Source of the DNA: Victivallales bacterium
GTDB taxonomy: Bacteria; Verrucomicrobiota; Lentisphaeria; Oligosphaerales; Lenti-02
Reading direction: 5' to 3'
Assembly: GCA_018648945.1 (NCBI GenBank)
Contig: JABGQJ010000129.1
Location: 1-14,298 of the forward strand
Length of the DNA: 14,298 nt
The position numbers and the translations under genes were made by a program. Positions 6,995 to 14,085 of the stretch are shown here, one piece after another. A model generated the notes under the pieces. The model did not search any database and was not told the DNA's origin. It was given only the letters and a program-made list of their open reading frames with translations. Position 1 is the stretch's first letter. Every line of letters begins with the position of its first letter.

Positions 6995-8887
6995 TCACGA
7001 ACCATCCCGAATTGCCTCCAGTTCCTCCCAACGCGCGTACAGCCGGACCACCTCGTCCCGAGCATCGGTCAGTTCCTGGGTCAACCCGGTGGTCTCATGC
7101 CCGTGCTCCGCGAAGAAGCCAGGCTTGGCGAAGAGCGCTTCCAGCCTCGCCACATTTTCCTCGGCCTGCAGAATCGCCTCCTCCATGGCCTCCAACTCGC
7201 GCTCCTCCTTCCACTTGAGCTTGCGCACCGGCGCCTTCGAATCGGCCGGCGCAGCCTTCTTCGGTGCCGGGGCGGCCTCTGGAGACGTGCTCTCTCTCGC
7301 CAGCTGCTTGGCTGCATAGTAATCATAGTCGCCAGGCTGGTAGTGTACTCGGCCATCCTCGTCAAAGCCGAGGATGCCCGTGCATACGCGGTTCAGGAAG
7401 AAGCGGTCGTGGCTGACCACCACCACGCAGCCGGTGAATTGGCCCAGGCCCTCCTCCAGGATCCGCAGGGTGGAGAGGTCCAGATCATTCGTCGGTTCGT
7501 CCAGCATCAGGAAATTGCCGCCGCGCAGCAGGATCTTGGCCAGTACCAGGCGACTCCGTTCGCCACCCGAGAGCTGGCCGACCAACGTCTGAATCTCCTC
7601 GTCGGCGAACAGAAAGCGCTTCAGATAGGCCCAGAGCGAGAGCTTGTGGCTGCCAAGCATCACGAAATCCTTGCCCTCGCCGATTTCCTCGAACACGGTT
7701 TTGTCATCATCCAGCACCACACGGTGCTGATCGGCATAGTTGAACTTGGTGCGCGTCCCTGGGACAATCCGTCCGGCATCGGGCTGCAGCTCACCAAGGA
7801 TCGCACGAAGCAGAGTCGTTTTGCCCGCGCCATTCCGTCCCACAACCCCGATTCGCATCCCCGCTTCGAAGCTGAAGCTGAAGTCCCGGATCAGCGACCG
7901 GCCCCCGAGGGCAATGCTCAGATCCTCGATATCGACCACGCGGTTGGCCAGGCGCGGAGCTGGCGGCACCACCAGGTCCACATCGCCCTCGCGTTCCAGA
8001 GCCTTCTGGTTGGCGGCGCTCTCAAAGCGCTGGATGCGGTCGCGGGACTTGGTCGTGCGGGCCTTCGGGCCACGGCGAATCCAGTCAATCTCCCGGCGGA
8101 TGAAGCTTAGCCGGGTCGCCTCGTTCTGTTCGGCGACCGATTCGCGCTTGGCCTTGTTCCTCAGGAAGGATCTGTAGTTGCCCGCCGAGGAGTGAAGATG
8201 CCCGCTGGCCAACTCGAGCACGCGGGTCGCGACCCGGTCGAGGAACGAACGGTCATGGGTGACCATCAGGCAGGTGCCGCGATAGCGATTGAGATAGGTC
8301 TCCAACCACTCGATGGTCTCGGTATCCAGATGGTTTGTCGGCTCGTCGAGCAGGAGTAGATCCGGTTGCCCGATCAAGGTGCGGCAGAGGCCGACCCGGC
8401 GTTTTTCGCCACCGGACAGGGTGCCGGCCAGCCGGTCCGGGGGCGGCGTCCGCAGGGCGGAGGAAAGCTCCGCCAGCCGCTGTTCCAGCAACCACCCGCC
8501 CAGGACCTCGATCCGGGCCTCCAGGGCCGCGGTCGCCCTGGCATCCCGGTCGCTGTGCCCCTCGTACTGCCGGAGCAGTTCGCACACCTCCGCCGCCCCG
8601 TCCAGAATGCTCGCGCGGACGGTGCGGTCGGGATCGAGAGTCACCTCCTGCGGCAAGTAGGCTGCGCGCAGACCGCGCCGCCGGGTCAGTTCCCCAGTGT
8701 AGAATGTCTCCACCCCACTGAGCACCTTGAGCACGGTGGACTTGCCGGTGCCGTTACGGCCCACCAAGGCAACCCGCTCCCCTTCCCGGAGAACCACATC
8801 CTCGTGGTCGAGGATCAGGATGTCGGCCAGGTGAATATGGAGATCACGGGCGGTGAGAGCGACTGGAGCGGGAGCTGCGTTGGCCAC
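6995..8887 (-). CDS. uup: ABC-F family ATPase, Uup-like
   Basis: A soluble protein with two ABC ATPase domains and no membrane segment, 630 residues from the chosen start. Domain 1 has Walker A GRNGTGKST (43-51), signature LSGGEKRRV and Walker B LLLLDEPTNHLD. Domain 2 has Walker A GRNGAGKTT (350-358), signature LSGGERSRL and FLMLDEPTNDLD. The linker (about 240-300) is charged and helical, and the C-terminal 75 residues form the acidic/basic coiled coil typical of Uup, which binds DNA or ribosomes. ABC-F proteins act on ribosomes and translation, and Uup is also linked to precise excision of transposons in E. coli. The start is uncertain: the GTG at 8887 begins just before the first ATPase strand, but TTG 8926 and ATGs at 8989 and 8998 are in frame, the last two overlapping the upstream gene. 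No good Shine-Dalgarno settles it. Confidence 0.88.
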   Translation of the reverse strand: MANAAPAPVALTARDLHIHLADILILDHEDVVLREGERVALVGRNGTGKSTVLKVLSGVETFYTGELTRRRGLRAAYLPQEVTLDPDRTVRASILDGAAEVCELLRQYEGHSDRDARATAALEARIEVLGGWLLEQRLAELSSALRTPPPDRLAGTLSGGEKRRVGLCRTLIGQPDLLLLDEPTNHLDTETIEWLETYLNRYRGTCLMVTHDRSFLDRVATRVLELASGHLHSSAGNYRSFLRNKAKRESVAEQNEATRLSFIRREIDWIRRGPKARTTKSRDRIQRFESAANQKALEREGDVDLVVPPAPRLANRVVDIEDLSIALGGRSLIRDFSFSFEAGMRIGVVGRNGAGKTTLLRAILGELQPDAGRIVPGTRTKFNYADQHRVVLDDDKTVFEEIGEGKDFVMLGSHKLSLWAYLKRFLFADEEIQTLVGQLSGGERSRLVLAKILLRGGNFLMLDEPTNDLDLSTLRILEEGLGQFTGCVVVVSHDRFFLNRVCTGILGFDEDGRVHYQPGDYDYYAAKQLARESTSPEAAPAPKKAAPADSKAPVRKLKWKEERELEAMEEAILQAEENVARLEALFAKPGFFAEHGHETTGLTQELTDARDEVVRLYARWEELEAIRDGS

Positions 8888-8933
8888 GGCGTATATGAGT
8901 GTCTCTGTTGATGGGTTGCGGGGCAAACCTCCA

Positions 8934-8961
8934 AAGGTACCCGCCCGATCCGCAAAGTCAA
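8934..8961 (-). promoter_or_regulatory. Candidate promoter for uup overlapping the upstream stop codon
   Basis: On the - strand TTGACT (8961-8956) is followed after 16 bases by TACCTT (8939-8934). The -35-like box is good (5 of 6 to TTGACA), while the -10-like box is weak. TTGACT contains the TGA stop of the Gfo/Idh-like gene. Transcription would begin near 8927, about 40 bases before the GTG start and almost exactly at the alternative TTG start at 8926. Confidence 0.3.
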
Positions 8962-9731
8962 CGCGCAGAGCCCCCTCCGCCGCACGCATCCACCACATCA
9001 CCCAGCGAGGGAAGCAGCAACCATGGGCGCCCATACTGACGGGCGGCCACCAGGAGCTGGAGTTCCGACAGATGGGCGGCTGCCGCGCCCAGAGCCGGAA
9101 CTCGGCGGGGGCGGCTATGCCCCCCCAGGCAGACCGCCAGTTCCGGGGTCTGGCCAGCGGCGAAGCGGGCTTCGATCTGCCCATTCTCAGCCGTCACCAC
9201 CACCTCTCGTTCGCAATCGCCGATCTCGTGCTCAACCAGAATGTCTAGCTCGCAGCCAGCGCCACCGGCCAGCCACCGGCAGAGATCCGCATCTCGCCAG
9301 GCGGCGAAGCGCGCATCCGGTTCGTCAGTAGCCGGTTTCAAATCCATGCCGCGACGCACCAGGCGAACCGAGTGCAGCGCTCCCAGGATGTCGCTGGAGA
9401 CGATCTCCTTCAGCTTCGCGGCAGCCGGGAACACGCGCAGCGAGCCGAGGGCCACGGCGGGAATACGGCGCTTGCGGGTCGCCTGGAGAAGCCGGTCTAG
9501 GGCCTCGTCGGACCACTGAGTCGGCAGCGACAAGGCCATGGGAAGCCGCTGGCGCACCAACACCCCGAGAACATCCGCGCAGACCTCGGGAGGGCCGCAC
9601 ACGTCCACAACGCCATCCCGACCGGGCAACTCCCCAGCCAGCATGCGGCAGGCAGCGTGCTGGCCAAGGACGCGCCGGTGCAAGGAGGCCAGCGCCCCCT
9701 CCCCCACCACCGTGATCGGCACGGGCATCAC
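8958..9731 (-). CDS. Short, degenerate Gfo/Idh/MocA-like protein
   Basis: A 257-residue protein resembling the Gfo/Idh/MocA oxidoreductase layout, but shorter than the usual 330-400 residues. The N-terminal strand VVGEGALASLHRRVL (8-22) sits where GxGxxxxxH normally binds NAD(P), and only the spacing and His remain. VVDVCGPPE (41-49) matches the conserved IDAVxIxTPxxxH region, but the canonical EKP motif is absent (LPMALSLP). The downstream KLKEIVSSDILGALHSVRL resembles the family's xLkxLIxxGxIGxl step. Enzyme activity looks doubtful, and it may be a structural or regulatory relative. The GTG at 9731 overlaps the upstream stop by four bases with GAGGG about six bases ahead. The adjacent ATG at 9728 is equally plausible and gives 256 residues. 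Sugar or cofactor specificity cannot be read from the sequence. Confidence 0.6.
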   Translation of the reverse strand: MMPVPITVVGEGALASLHRRVLGQHAACRMLAGELPGRDGVVDVCGPPEVCADVLGVLVRQRLPMALSLPTQWSDEALDRLLQATRKRRIPAVALGSLRVFPAAAKLKEIVSSDILGALHSVRLVRRGMDLKPATDEPDARFAAWRDADLCRWLAGGAGCELDILVEHEIGDCEREVVVTAENGQIEARFAAGQTPELAVCLGGHSRPRRVPALGAAAAHLSELQLLVAARQYGRPWLLLPSLGDVVDACGGGGSAR

Positions 9732-10321
9732 GCGTTGCCCTCGGAATAGACCTCGCGCTCCACCAATTCCGCATAGAACTGGCGCGACTCGCGCGTGTTC
9801 AGGCGGTATCGCCGTCGCTCGTCGTCGTTGAACAGACTTCGTCGTTCGCGCGTATCCTGACGGACCACGGTCCGCCCGAATACGAGCATCTCGGTGATGG
9901 ATTCCAGCACGTCGTTTTCGCTCTTCTCGATGAACGCGCGGGCCAGGCGCAGGGTCGAGGAGCTTTGCCCCAGAGCCCGCGCCAGGTCAGGCGAGTCCCG
10001 CCCGATGTGGAGTTCGTTGCCGATTAGAGCCTGCGCGGTTTGGATCGCTTCGCGCAGAAGTTTGAGGAAGAGAACAAGCGGGGTGTCATGCGCGATCTGG
10101 CTCATCCGAGTGTCCCGAATGGCGTCGTCCAGGAGACGCACTGCCACCCGGTAGAGGCGCCCGCGCAGCTCGGGGGATTCGGCCTTGCCGAGGGCGCGCA
10201 ACACCTGCACGGCCCGACCATAGGCGCTGTTCCGGCGCGCCACGTAGACCGCACGGTTCATCTCCACCAGTGTGTCCCGATGGATCCGGACTCGGTGCTC
10301 GGGGCGTCTCGTATCAGTCAT
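9728..10321 (-). CDS. Helical protein of unknown function
   Basis: A 197-residue soluble protein that I do not recognise. It looks almost entirely alpha-helical, with many Arg and Leu and no signal peptide or membrane segment. Long amphipathic stretches lie at about 25-70 (YGRAVQVLRALGKA, LYRVAVRLLDDAIRD) and 80-150 (LVLFLKLLREAIQTAQALI). The C-terminal 45 residues are highly charged, with ERR and DERRRYRLN clusters. The frame continues upstream to 10375, but ATG 10321 overlaps the thiD stop as ATGA, a typical coupling arrangement, and the Gfo/Idh-like gene overlaps its own stop. It is therefore co-expressed with thiD and the Gfo-like gene. A helical-bundle adaptor or nucleic-acid-binding role is possible, but there is no direct evidence for either. 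Confidence 0.72.
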   Translation of the reverse strand: MTDTRRPEHRVRIHRDTLVEMNRAVYVARRNSAYGRAVQVLRALGKAESPELRGRLYRVAVRLLDDAIRDTRMSQIAHDTPLVLFLKLLREAIQTAQALIGNELHIGRDSPDLARALGQSSSTLRLARAFIEKSENDVLESITEMLVFGRTVVRQDTRERRSLFNDDERRRYRLNTRESRQFYAELVEREVYSEGNA

Positions 10322-11181
10322 GGGGCAAGGGCCTCCCAGGTGATGTCCGTCATCGCCAAGCGGTCGGGTGGACACATGACGGCGGTACCGGGCCCCGCCT
10401 GCCAGCAGTTGCGGAGTCGCTCCAGAACGTACGCCTTGGCCCGGGCGAACGCCACCGGCAGCTCGTCCCCGGCCGCCAGACCGGCCGCGGTGGCGCTACT
10501 GAGGGAACACCCCGTGCCATGGGTGGAGGCCGCCTTCACTCTCGGCGCATGGAAGACTAGGACACGGTCTTCAGTCGCCAGGAAATCAGCCGCCCCCTCA
10601 TCGTCGGTATGCCCGCCTTTGACGACCACCGCCGTGCCATAGCGCCGGGCCAGTTCGCGGGCCGCGTCACCGGCGTCCCTCGCACTGGCCAGCTCGCGCT
10701 CAAGCAGGATCTCGGCTTCCGGCAGGTTGGGCGTGACCAGAGTCGCCAGCGGCAGGAGGCGCTCGATCAGGGCCGCCTGCGCCTCCTTGCGCAGGAGCCG
10801 GGCACCACTGGTGGCCACCATCACCGGATCGACCACCAGAGGCGTGTCGCCGAGGTCGCTCAGAGCATCGGCCACGGCCTCGATGATGGGCACGTCGAAC
10901 AGCATGCCGGTTTTCACCGCTCCCACGTCGAAAGCATCCCGCACCGCTGCGATCTGAGCCCGCACCAGGGCCGGCGAGATGGGTTCGATTGCGGTCACTG
11001 CCAAGGGGTTCTGCGCGGTCACGGCCGTGACCGCAGTCGTGCCATGGACGTGGAAATAGGCGAACGCGGCCAGGTCGGCCTGGATGCCGGCCCCGCCCCC
11101 GCTGTCGCTACCCGCAACGCTGAGGGCCGTGCCGCGATAGAGGCTCGTCTTCAATTCGCGATGCACACGTCCAGTCTCCAT
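10318..11181 (-). CDS. thiD: ThiD: hydroxymethylpyrimidine/phosphomethylpyrimidine kinase
   Basis: Predicted to phosphorylate 4-amino-5-hydroxymethyl-2-methylpyrimidine and its monophosphate with ATP, giving HMP-PP for thiamine synthesis or salvage in the cytoplasm. The 287-residue product has the substrate-binding start AGSDSGGGAGIQADL (23-37), then VTAVTAQNP (51-59), VKTGML (89-94), VVDPVMVATSG (116-126), VTPNLPEAEIL (149-159), VVKGGH (186-191) and the catalytic HGTGCSLSSA (221-230) with the conserved Cys. This is the ribokinase-like fold and a full-length ThiD. ATG 11181 has GGGAAG upstream and overlaps the preceding gene by 31 bases. GTG 11166 and TTG 11154, whose TTGA overlaps the preceding stop, are alternatives. 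No other thiamine gene or TPP riboswitch is visible nearby. It could be a PdxK-type pyridoxal kinase, but the N-terminal motif favours ThiD. Confidence 0.93.
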   Translation of the reverse strand: METGRVHRELKTSLYRGTALSVAGSDSGGGAGIQADLAAFAYFHVHGTTAVTAVTAQNPLAVTAIEPISPALVRAQIAAVRDAFDVGAVKTGMLFDVPIIEAVADALSDLGDTPLVVDPVMVATSGARLLRKEAQAALIERLLPLATLVTPNLPEAEILLERELASARDAGDAARELARRYGTAVVVKGGHTDDEGAADFLATEDRVLVFHAPRVKAASTHGTGCSLSSATAAGLAAGDELPVAFARAKAYVLERLRNCWQAGPGTAVMCPPDRLAMTDITWEALAP

Positions 11182-11840
11182 TCGCACTTCCCGGTGGCCC
11201 GGGTGCGGACCCGGAACGTGCCGCTGCGATGGACCCAACTGCTCGCGTCGCCGGCGGGAAGCTGACCCAGTGCAAGGATCTCTCCGTCGTCGCCGACCAC
11301 CGGCGAGACCGACACGTCCAGCCGCCCGTCCCCCACCACGTTCGTGAACAGTTTCCAGCTACCGCGCGGAATCCGCACCTCGAACTCGTCCTCGCCCTCG
11401 CCGCCAGTCCAGGTGGCGATGCGGGACAGTCGGGGACGGTCTTTCTTGAGCAATTGCACGAGCCGCCATTCCTGCAGAGGGTTCAGAAGTTGCTCGACGA
11501 CCACCTTCCACTCCGCGCCACTGGAAGAAATGTCAAGGTACCGCCGCCCCGGGGCTTGATAGGAGCGCCGTCCGGCGTACACCGCCGGGCCCTTTTGACT
11601 GCTGACCACGACCGGCTCGTGCCCCGACTCCCGGTTCAGCACCATCCGGAACGTCCCCCTTCCCTTGGGGCGGTAGATCACCCGCCAATGGTCGGCCGTC
11701 ACGAAGAAGATCTCCGTTTGGCGACTGCCCTTTCCTTCCCAGGAATTCGTTTCCACCCAACGGGCCTTCTGGGCATGCAGAGGTGCAACGCTGGCGAACA
11801 ACAGGGCCAACAGACCCCACGTGCGGAATTGACGAGTCAT
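11151..11840 (-). CDS. Small exported protein of unknown function
   Basis: A 229-residue protein with a clear signal peptide: MTRQFR, a hydrophobic core (GLLALLFASVAPL) and a likely signal peptidase I site after LHA at residue 23. There is no lipobox Cys. The mature part of about 206 residues looks beta-rich and hydrophilic, with alternating stretches such as DHWRVIYRP, EFEVRIP and GTFRVRTRA. The C-terminus WRLDVCIAN and an internal GSWKLFTNVVGDGRLDVSVSP suggest a small beta-sandwich or lipocalin-like outer protein, but no family is recognisable. The frame runs on to 11903, but ATG 11840 puts the signal at the N-terminus and has GAGGT seven bases upstream. Its 3' end overlaps thiD, so the two are probably co-transcribed although no shared function is obvious. 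Confidence 0.75.
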   Translation of the reverse strand: MTRQFRTWGLLALLFASVAPLHAQKARWVETNSWEGKGSRQTEIFFVTADHWRVIYRPKGRGTFRMVLNRESGHEPVVVSSQKGPAVYAGRRSYQAPGRRYLDISSSGAEWKVVVEQLLNPLQEWRLVQLLKKDRPRLSRIATWTGGEGEDEFEVRIPRGSWKLFTNVVGDGRLDVSVSPVVGDDGEILALGQLPAGDASSWVHRSGTFRVRTRATGKCEWRLDVCIAN

Positions 11841-11894
11841 CAGGTGTACCTCGCGTCTCCGGACCGGGTGCCGATCCGCTTGAGCAACGGTGCA

Positions 11895-11922
11895 ACCATA
11901 CATGTGTGCCGGTCCGATACAA
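11895..11922 (-). promoter_or_regulatory. Weak candidate promoter before the exported-protein gene
   Basis: On the - strand TTGTAT (11922-11917) is followed after 16 bases by TATGGT (11900-11895). Both boxes are partial matches to the sigma-70 consensus. The element lies in the 90-base gap after rsmG and within an 8-base inverted repeat (CGGACCGG at 11860-11867, CCGGTCCG at 11909-11916). Confidence 0.25.
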
Positions 11923-11930
11923 TCGCGGCG

Positions 11931-12722
11931 CTACTCCGGTACGGCGCGACGACGGCGTCGGCGAACCGGTTTGGCGTCGGGATCACTTGTCTTGGCCAGG
12001 AGCACCAGGAAGCGCTCGGGGTCGTCCGGGTCCAACGTCACGGTCTGCTCGCAGACCAATTCCAGGCCAAAGGCGGGACACGCATTCTCCAGATCCTGCC
12101 GCTCGTCGGCTTCGAAACGGGGGCCCTTGAGCAGGAGAGCGAAGCCATTCATGGCCAGCAGCGCCTTAAGATCCGGCAGCAAGGAATCCGCCCGGCCGAC
12201 GGCACGGGCGAGGACCAGGCGGCACGCCTCGGCAAGATCCGGCTGGAAACGGGCCACTTCCCGCCCGCGGAAGGCGCACGCCTCCACGTCGGCGCAGCCA
12301 GTGAGCGGCAGCGCCGATTGCATGAAGGCCACCTTCTTCTGCCTGCTGTCCACCAGTCGCCAGCGACGGTCGGGCAACCAGGTCGCCATGGGCAGGCCGG
12401 GGTAGCCACCTCCCGAGCCCAAGTCCAGACAGAAATCCCCCGGCTCGGTCATCTCGGCCACGGTCTCCAAGGCGGTCAGACTGTCGAGCACATGGAACTT
12501 CAGGTAGTCGCGGACCCCAGTCAGACGGGTCAGGTTCAGCCATTCGTTGACCCCGACCAAGTGACTGTAGAGCCCCTCGAGAACCATCCGTTGCGCGTCG
12601 CTGACAGCGACCTCGAACTCCGCACAGGCGGCCTCGAACCAAGCCCAGTCCTCGGCAGGAAATGGCGTCGCGGGGTAGCGTTCGGGGGCAAGCAGCGCGG
12701 GATCGATAGGGCGTGGTTTCAT
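11931..12722 (-). CDS. rsmG: RsmG: 16S rRNA (guanine527-N7)-methyltransferase
   Basis: Predicted to methylate N7 of G527 in the 530 loop of 16S rRNA, using SAM; loss of this methylation gives low-level streptomycin resistance in other bacteria. The 263-residue product has NEWLNLTRLTG (59-69), then HVLDSL (77-82), the SAM motif DLGSGGGYPGLP (100-111), VDSRQKKVAFM (124-134), the late LARAV (171-175) and FALLLKG. These are the RsmG/GidB hallmarks in order. The family is usually about 210-240 residues. The extra length is an N-terminal extension of roughly 20 residues and a C-terminal basic tail (RRRRRR at 254-259). ATG 12722 is chosen; a TTG at 12758 would add 12 residues that contain no family motif. 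There is no Shine-Dalgarno before ATG 12722, and a promoter placed just upstream suggests a leaderless transcript. The classical neighbour gidA/mnmG is not present here. Confidence 0.93.
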   Translation of the reverse strand: MKPRPIDPALLAPERYPATPFPAEDWAWFEAACAEFEVAVSDAQRMVLEGLYSHLVGVNEWLNLTRLTGVRDYLKFHVLDSLTALETVAEMTEPGDFCLDLGSGGGYPGLPMATWLPDRRWRLVDSRQKKVAFMQSALPLTGCADVEACAFRGREVARFQPDLAEACRLVLARAVGRADSLLPDLKALLAMNGFALLLKGPRFEADERQDLENACPAFGLELVCEQTVTLDPDDPERFLVLLAKTSDPDAKPVRRRRRRAVPE

Positions 12723-12729
12723 ACCGTGG

Positions 12730-12758
12730 AATGTAACCGGAAGGGCACCATAACTCAA
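12730..12758 (-). promoter_or_regulatory. Candidate sigma-70 promoter for a leaderless rsmG mRNA
   Basis: On the - strand TTGAGT (12758-12753), a 17-base spacer and TACATT (12735-12730) form a promoter with optimal spacing. The boxes match 4 of 6 each to TTGACA and TATAAT. The ATG of rsmG at 12722 lies seven bases after the -10 box, at the expected transcription start, which agrees with the absence of a Shine-Dalgarno sequence. Confidence 0.45.
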
Positions 12759-12777
12759 CGCGAGCGCGCCAGGAAGC

Positions 12778-12783
12778 TATGGT
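12778..12783 (+). promoter_or_regulatory. Candidate -10 box for the FAD oxidoreductase gene
   Basis: TATGGT (12778-12783) lies 39 bases before the ATG at 12822 and mirrors ACCATA (12747-12752) on the other side of the divergent gap. No convincing -35 box is present at 17 bases, so the call is weak. AGGAG at 12811-12815 is a good ribosome-binding site for the gene. Confidence 0.25.
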
Positions 12784-12821
12784 ATCGCCCCGAGTCGCCC
12801 CCCCCTCGCCAGGAGATTCCC

Positions 12822-14063
12822 ATGGACCCGTACGACCAAGACTATGACGTTCTCGTCGCCGGCGGTGGCATTGCAGGCACCATGGCAGCCATCGCTGCGG
12901 CTCGGGATGGTGCCCGCGTCCTCTTGGTAGAGCGCTATGCCGCCTTGGGCGGAATGGGAACCCTCGGCCTGGTCCAGCCAATCACCACCTGGGGAATTCG
13001 CGGCCACTACAACTGTGGCGGCACCGGCAGGAAACTGCTCGAGGAGCTGGCGGCAGTCCCCGGTGCCGCTACCGCCATGGCTCACTATGGCCCCAGTTGC
13101 GATGCGGAGGCCCTCAAGTTCGCGTTGGAGAACGCGGCCATCGAGGCGGGCGTCCAACTGCTCTACCACACCTGGATTCGGGACGTGACCATGGACGAGG
13201 GTACCATCCGCGCCGTACACGCATTCGCCAAGCAGGGAGACTTCGACCTTCGGGCCAAGGTGGTCGTCGATGCCACCGGGGATGCCGATCTGGTGGCGGC
13301 GGCTGGCGCCCCCTTTGTTCTGGGCGGCCAAGGCGTGAGTCTCATGTTCCTAGTTGGCGGCATCGACCGCACCCGCTGCCCGGACCGCAACCAGATCGGG
13401 GCCATCTATGCTGAACACAAGGTGGGGTATCGCGGCTTGGCGCTGTTCTGGCATCCACGGCCCGATGCTGCCTACTTCAACGTCACCGAAGTGGAGCACG
13501 CGAATGTGCTCGATGCTGCCGGTCTGACCGACGCCACCATCGCCTGCCGCCGCGAGGCCTGGCAGATCCTCGCCATCGTTCGCGAGCATGTTCCCGGCTT
13601 CGAGAATGCCTACATCTCCGAAACCGCGTCTGCCCTCGGGGTCCGCGAAAGCCGCCGCCTGCGGGGCGTCCATACGCTGACTGGTGAGGAAGCCTGCGCC
13701 GGGATGGATTTCCCCGACACCATTGCTCGCGCCTCTTGCCCGGTGGACATCCACGGCAGCCAAGAGGGAGGCAAGGGGACATACCACGGCCTCCGGCAAA
13801 GCTACGGCATCCCCTACCGATGCCTGATTGCCGAGGGCTTCCGCAACCTGCTCGTGGCCGGCCGCCCGATCTCTTCGGACCACGCTGCCCACTCGTCCCT
13901 GCGCCGAATGGCCCCTGGCTTTGCCATCGGCGAAGCCGCCGGCATCGCCGCCGCCCTGGCGGCCCAGGACGATGGCGACGTCCATGCCGTCTCCGTTCCG
14001 GCCGTGCAACAAGCCCTGCGCAACTATGACGCGATCCTCGATCCCGACCCCGGGGCCACCTGA
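12822..14063 (+). CDS. FAD-dependent oxidoreductase (FAD_oxidored type)
   Basis: A 413-residue soluble flavoprotein. The N-terminal dinucleotide-binding motif is VLVAGGGIAGTMAAIAAARDGARVLLVE (10-37), with Gly13-Gly15 and Gly19 in the GxGxxG pattern and Glu37 for the FAD ribose. ALGGMGTLGLV (41-51) follows, a form common in FAD_oxidored proteins. VVVDATGDADLVAAAG (147-162) is the second FAD-contacting ATGD motif, and the C-terminal FRNLLVAGRPISSDHAAHS (340-358) and RRMAPGFAIGEAAG (361-374) complete the domain. Relatives are often single-copy oxidoreductases in carbohydrate-related clusters of PVC bacteria, but the substrate is unknown and nothing here identifies it. ATG 12822 has AGGAG six bases ahead. 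The frame is open back to 11229, but that stretch is antisense to rsmG and the exported-protein gene. Confidence 0.88.
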   Translation: MDPYDQDYDVLVAGGGIAGTMAAIAAARDGARVLLVERYAALGGMGTLGLVQPITTWGIRGHYNCGGTGRKLLEELAAVPGAATAMAHYGPSCDAEALKFALENAAIEAGVQLLYHTWIRDVTMDEGTIRAVHAFAKQGDFDLRAKVVVDATGDADLVAAAGAPFVLGGQGVSLMFLVGGIDRTRCPDRNQIGAIYAEHKVGYRGLALFWHPRPDAAYFNVTEVEHANVLDAAGLTDATIACRREAWQILAIVREHVPGFENAYISETASALGVRESRRLRGVHTLTGEEACAGMDFPDTIARASCPVDIHGSQEGGKGTYHGLRQSYGIPYRCLIAEGFRNLLVAGRPISSDHAAHSSLRRMAPGFAIGEAAGIAAALAAQDDGDVHAVSVPAVQQALRNYDAILDPDPGAT

Positions 14064-14085
14064 TCGGTGATCAACAGAGCTGGTT

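Noticed and set aside
6821..8110. 429-residue + strand open frame opposite uup and the pseudokinase start
   Set aside because: It spans a hairpin-containing gap and antisense ABC motifs; the opposite strand has clear Walker and signature motifs.
11229..12821. 531-residue N-terminal extension of the FAD oxidoreductase frame
   Set aside because: It is antisense to rsmG and the exported-protein gene, whereas the FAD motif begins right after ATG 12822 with a good ribosome-binding site.
14061..14073. TGATC-GGT-GATCA palindrome at the oxidoreductase stop as a terminator
   Set aside because: The 5-base arms are AT/GC mixed and overlap the stop codon with no T-run; too weak to call.
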